DNA of 47,223 nucleotides, from assembly GCA_905182155.1 (NCBI GenBank), contig CAJJAX010000002.1:1-47223 (forward strand), in the 5' to 3' direction. The notes beneath the pieces were generated by a model that saw only the letters and a list, made by a program, of their open reading frames with translations, was not told where the DNA came from and searched no databases. This document shows, piece after piece, positions 46,404-47,223 of this stretch (position 1 is its first letter; the number at the start of each line of letters is the position of its first letter). A program made the translations under genes and the position numbers. This DNA comes from an uncultured Pseudomonadales bacterium. Lineage in GTDB: Bacteria > Pseudomonadota > Gammaproteobacteria > Pseudomonadales > Azotimanducaceae.

Positions 46404-47223
46404 TTAAAACTCCATCGCTCGAAGAATGTCTTCATCCAGGGTATCGATCTTCGGCTGCGTTAAAAAGGAAACGCCAACAAACAAAACAATCGAGGTTACA
46501 AACGCCAAAAAGCCTGCGCTGATACCGTAGGGCAGTCCGATGGACGCCACATTGAACACCACATTAATCGAAAGGCTCGACACAATTGCAACGATCGCGC
46601 CTTGGTGCGTGGCACCCTTCCAATTCAGCCCAATCGCCAGAACCGGGAAAATCGCGGCCGCAAACGTCGCCCAGCCAATCGTGCCCAACAACGCCACCAA
46701 GGTATCGCTCACCAGGGCAATGGTCGCGGCCACAACCGCCAGCACCACGGTTACGATCCGAGCTTTCAACAGCTCGTTTTTGATTTCAGTCGCGCCAAAG
46801 GCTTTGGGCATGTCATGAATCAAGGCTGCGGTGCCAACATTTAAAAAGGCATCTGCCGTTGACATAATCGCTGCAAACAAACCCGCAAAGACCACGCCCG
46901 CCAGCAACGGACTGGCAAAAACCGATAAGAAAAAGGGTGCAGCTTGATCCGGCCCGGTTAAGGGTTCTGCCTGACCGTCAATCACCAGCGCCCTCATCAC
47001 CGTGCCAATGGAGATCCAAAGGAGCGCCGCGAACGCATAGCCCATAACCGACACCGGCAAGACAATCCGATTGTCCGCGATCTTTCGGTTCATCATCATT
47101 TTGGTCACGAGGTGGGGCTGGCCAGCAACCCCGACACCGAAAATAAACGCCCAGCCCAGACACGCAATAACCCCCGCGGTGCCAAAGGGCATCACCGCTT
47201 CGGCATCATCTTGCATAATGACC
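46404..47223 (-). CDS. Sodium:solute symporter (SSS family), 3' part only
   Basis: The frame stays open to the window edge, so the N-terminal helices are missing; the visible part is about 273 residues. GVAGQPHLVTKMM is the SSS-family GQPH motif of PutP-like transporters. AGLFAAIMSTADAFLNVGTA is the helix with the sodium-site serines, and at least seven hydrophobic segments can be counted. Proline, pantothenate and short-chain acids are typical substrates; this one cannot be told. The stop is at 46404. Confidence 0.9.
   Translation of the reverse strand, partial: VIMQDDAEAVMPFGTAGVIACLGWAFIFGVGVAGQPHLVTKMMMNRKIADNRIVLPVSVMGYAFAALLWISIGTVMRALVIDGQAEPLTGPDQAAPFFLSVFASPLLAGVVFAGLFAAIMSTADAFLNVGTAALIHDMPKAFGATEIKNELLKARIVTVVLAVVAATIALVSDTLVALLGTIGWATFAAAIFPVLAIGLNWKGATHQGAIVAIVSSLSINVVFNVASIGLPYGISAGFLAFVTSIVLFVGVSFLTQPKIDTLDEDILRAMEF

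Overview
The window looks like one end of a gammaproteobacterial contig of moderate GC content, probably from a marine or other aquatic heterotroph. That assignment is an inference from gene content: a ChrR-type ECF sigma locus with photolyase, DUF3429, DUF6482, a Blc-like lipocalin, a DUF4856/imelysin/TonB-receptor iron locus, and several acyl-CoA dehydrogenases and SDRs. There is no rRNA gene and no intact tRNA to confirm it. At least twelve genes are broken by one-base shifts, often at homopolymers, and each can be restored by a single-base change. This fits an incompletely polished long-read assembly better than real decay, so 'pseudogene' entries here usually mean 'reading frame broken in this sequence'.

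Layout. 1-3287 is a perfect (GTTTGGT)n array running off the window edge. 3339-13993 is a catabolic neighbourhood: amidohydrolase, kinase-like phosphotransferase, flavin monooxygenase, epimerase, 2-hydroxyacid dehydrogenase, HSL-type esterase, SDR and an RraA-like protein, with a small OB-fold (DUF3127) gene inside it. 14343-17839 holds a GPH sugar-type symporter, a cold-shock gene, an 87% identical relic of the symporter's 3' end, a gene with two in-frame TAA codons, and an orphan HigA-type antitoxin. 18121-18600 (-) is a peroxiredoxin-like gene read through an in-frame TGA at the first position of its CxxC motif, with a bacterial SECIS-like hairpin directly after it; I consider it a selenoprotein gene and the best find here. 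19163-22842 carries a serine hydrolase, an acyl-CoA dehydrogenase and an SDR.

22844-29058 is a photo-oxidative stress module: DUF3429, photolyase, a MaoC-like protein and DUF6482 on the minus strand; folE, lipocalin, ECF sigma and ChrR anti-sigma on the plus strand. The folE and sigma genes are each preceded by the same TGATC-N18-GTA element, which suggests autoregulation by the ChrR-controlled sigma factor. 29186-32589 (-) encodes a PhyH dioxygenase and two acyl-CoA dehydrogenases. 33432-36709 encodes a small SutA-like protein, an RRM protein, a SlyD-like isomerase, a second GPH transporter and a Lon-substrate-binding-domain protein. 36710-38608 holds a tRNA-Leu-like relic and a broken methyltransferase.

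38609-44832 (-) is an iron-acquisition operon behind a Fur box: a DUF4856 lipoprotein with TSP3 calcium-binding repeats, an intrinsic terminator, imelysin, a TonB-dependent receptor and a sterol-desaturase-like membrane protein. The window ends with a luciferase-like monooxygenase, a 39-residue membrane peptide and the 3' part of a sodium:solute symporter gene.
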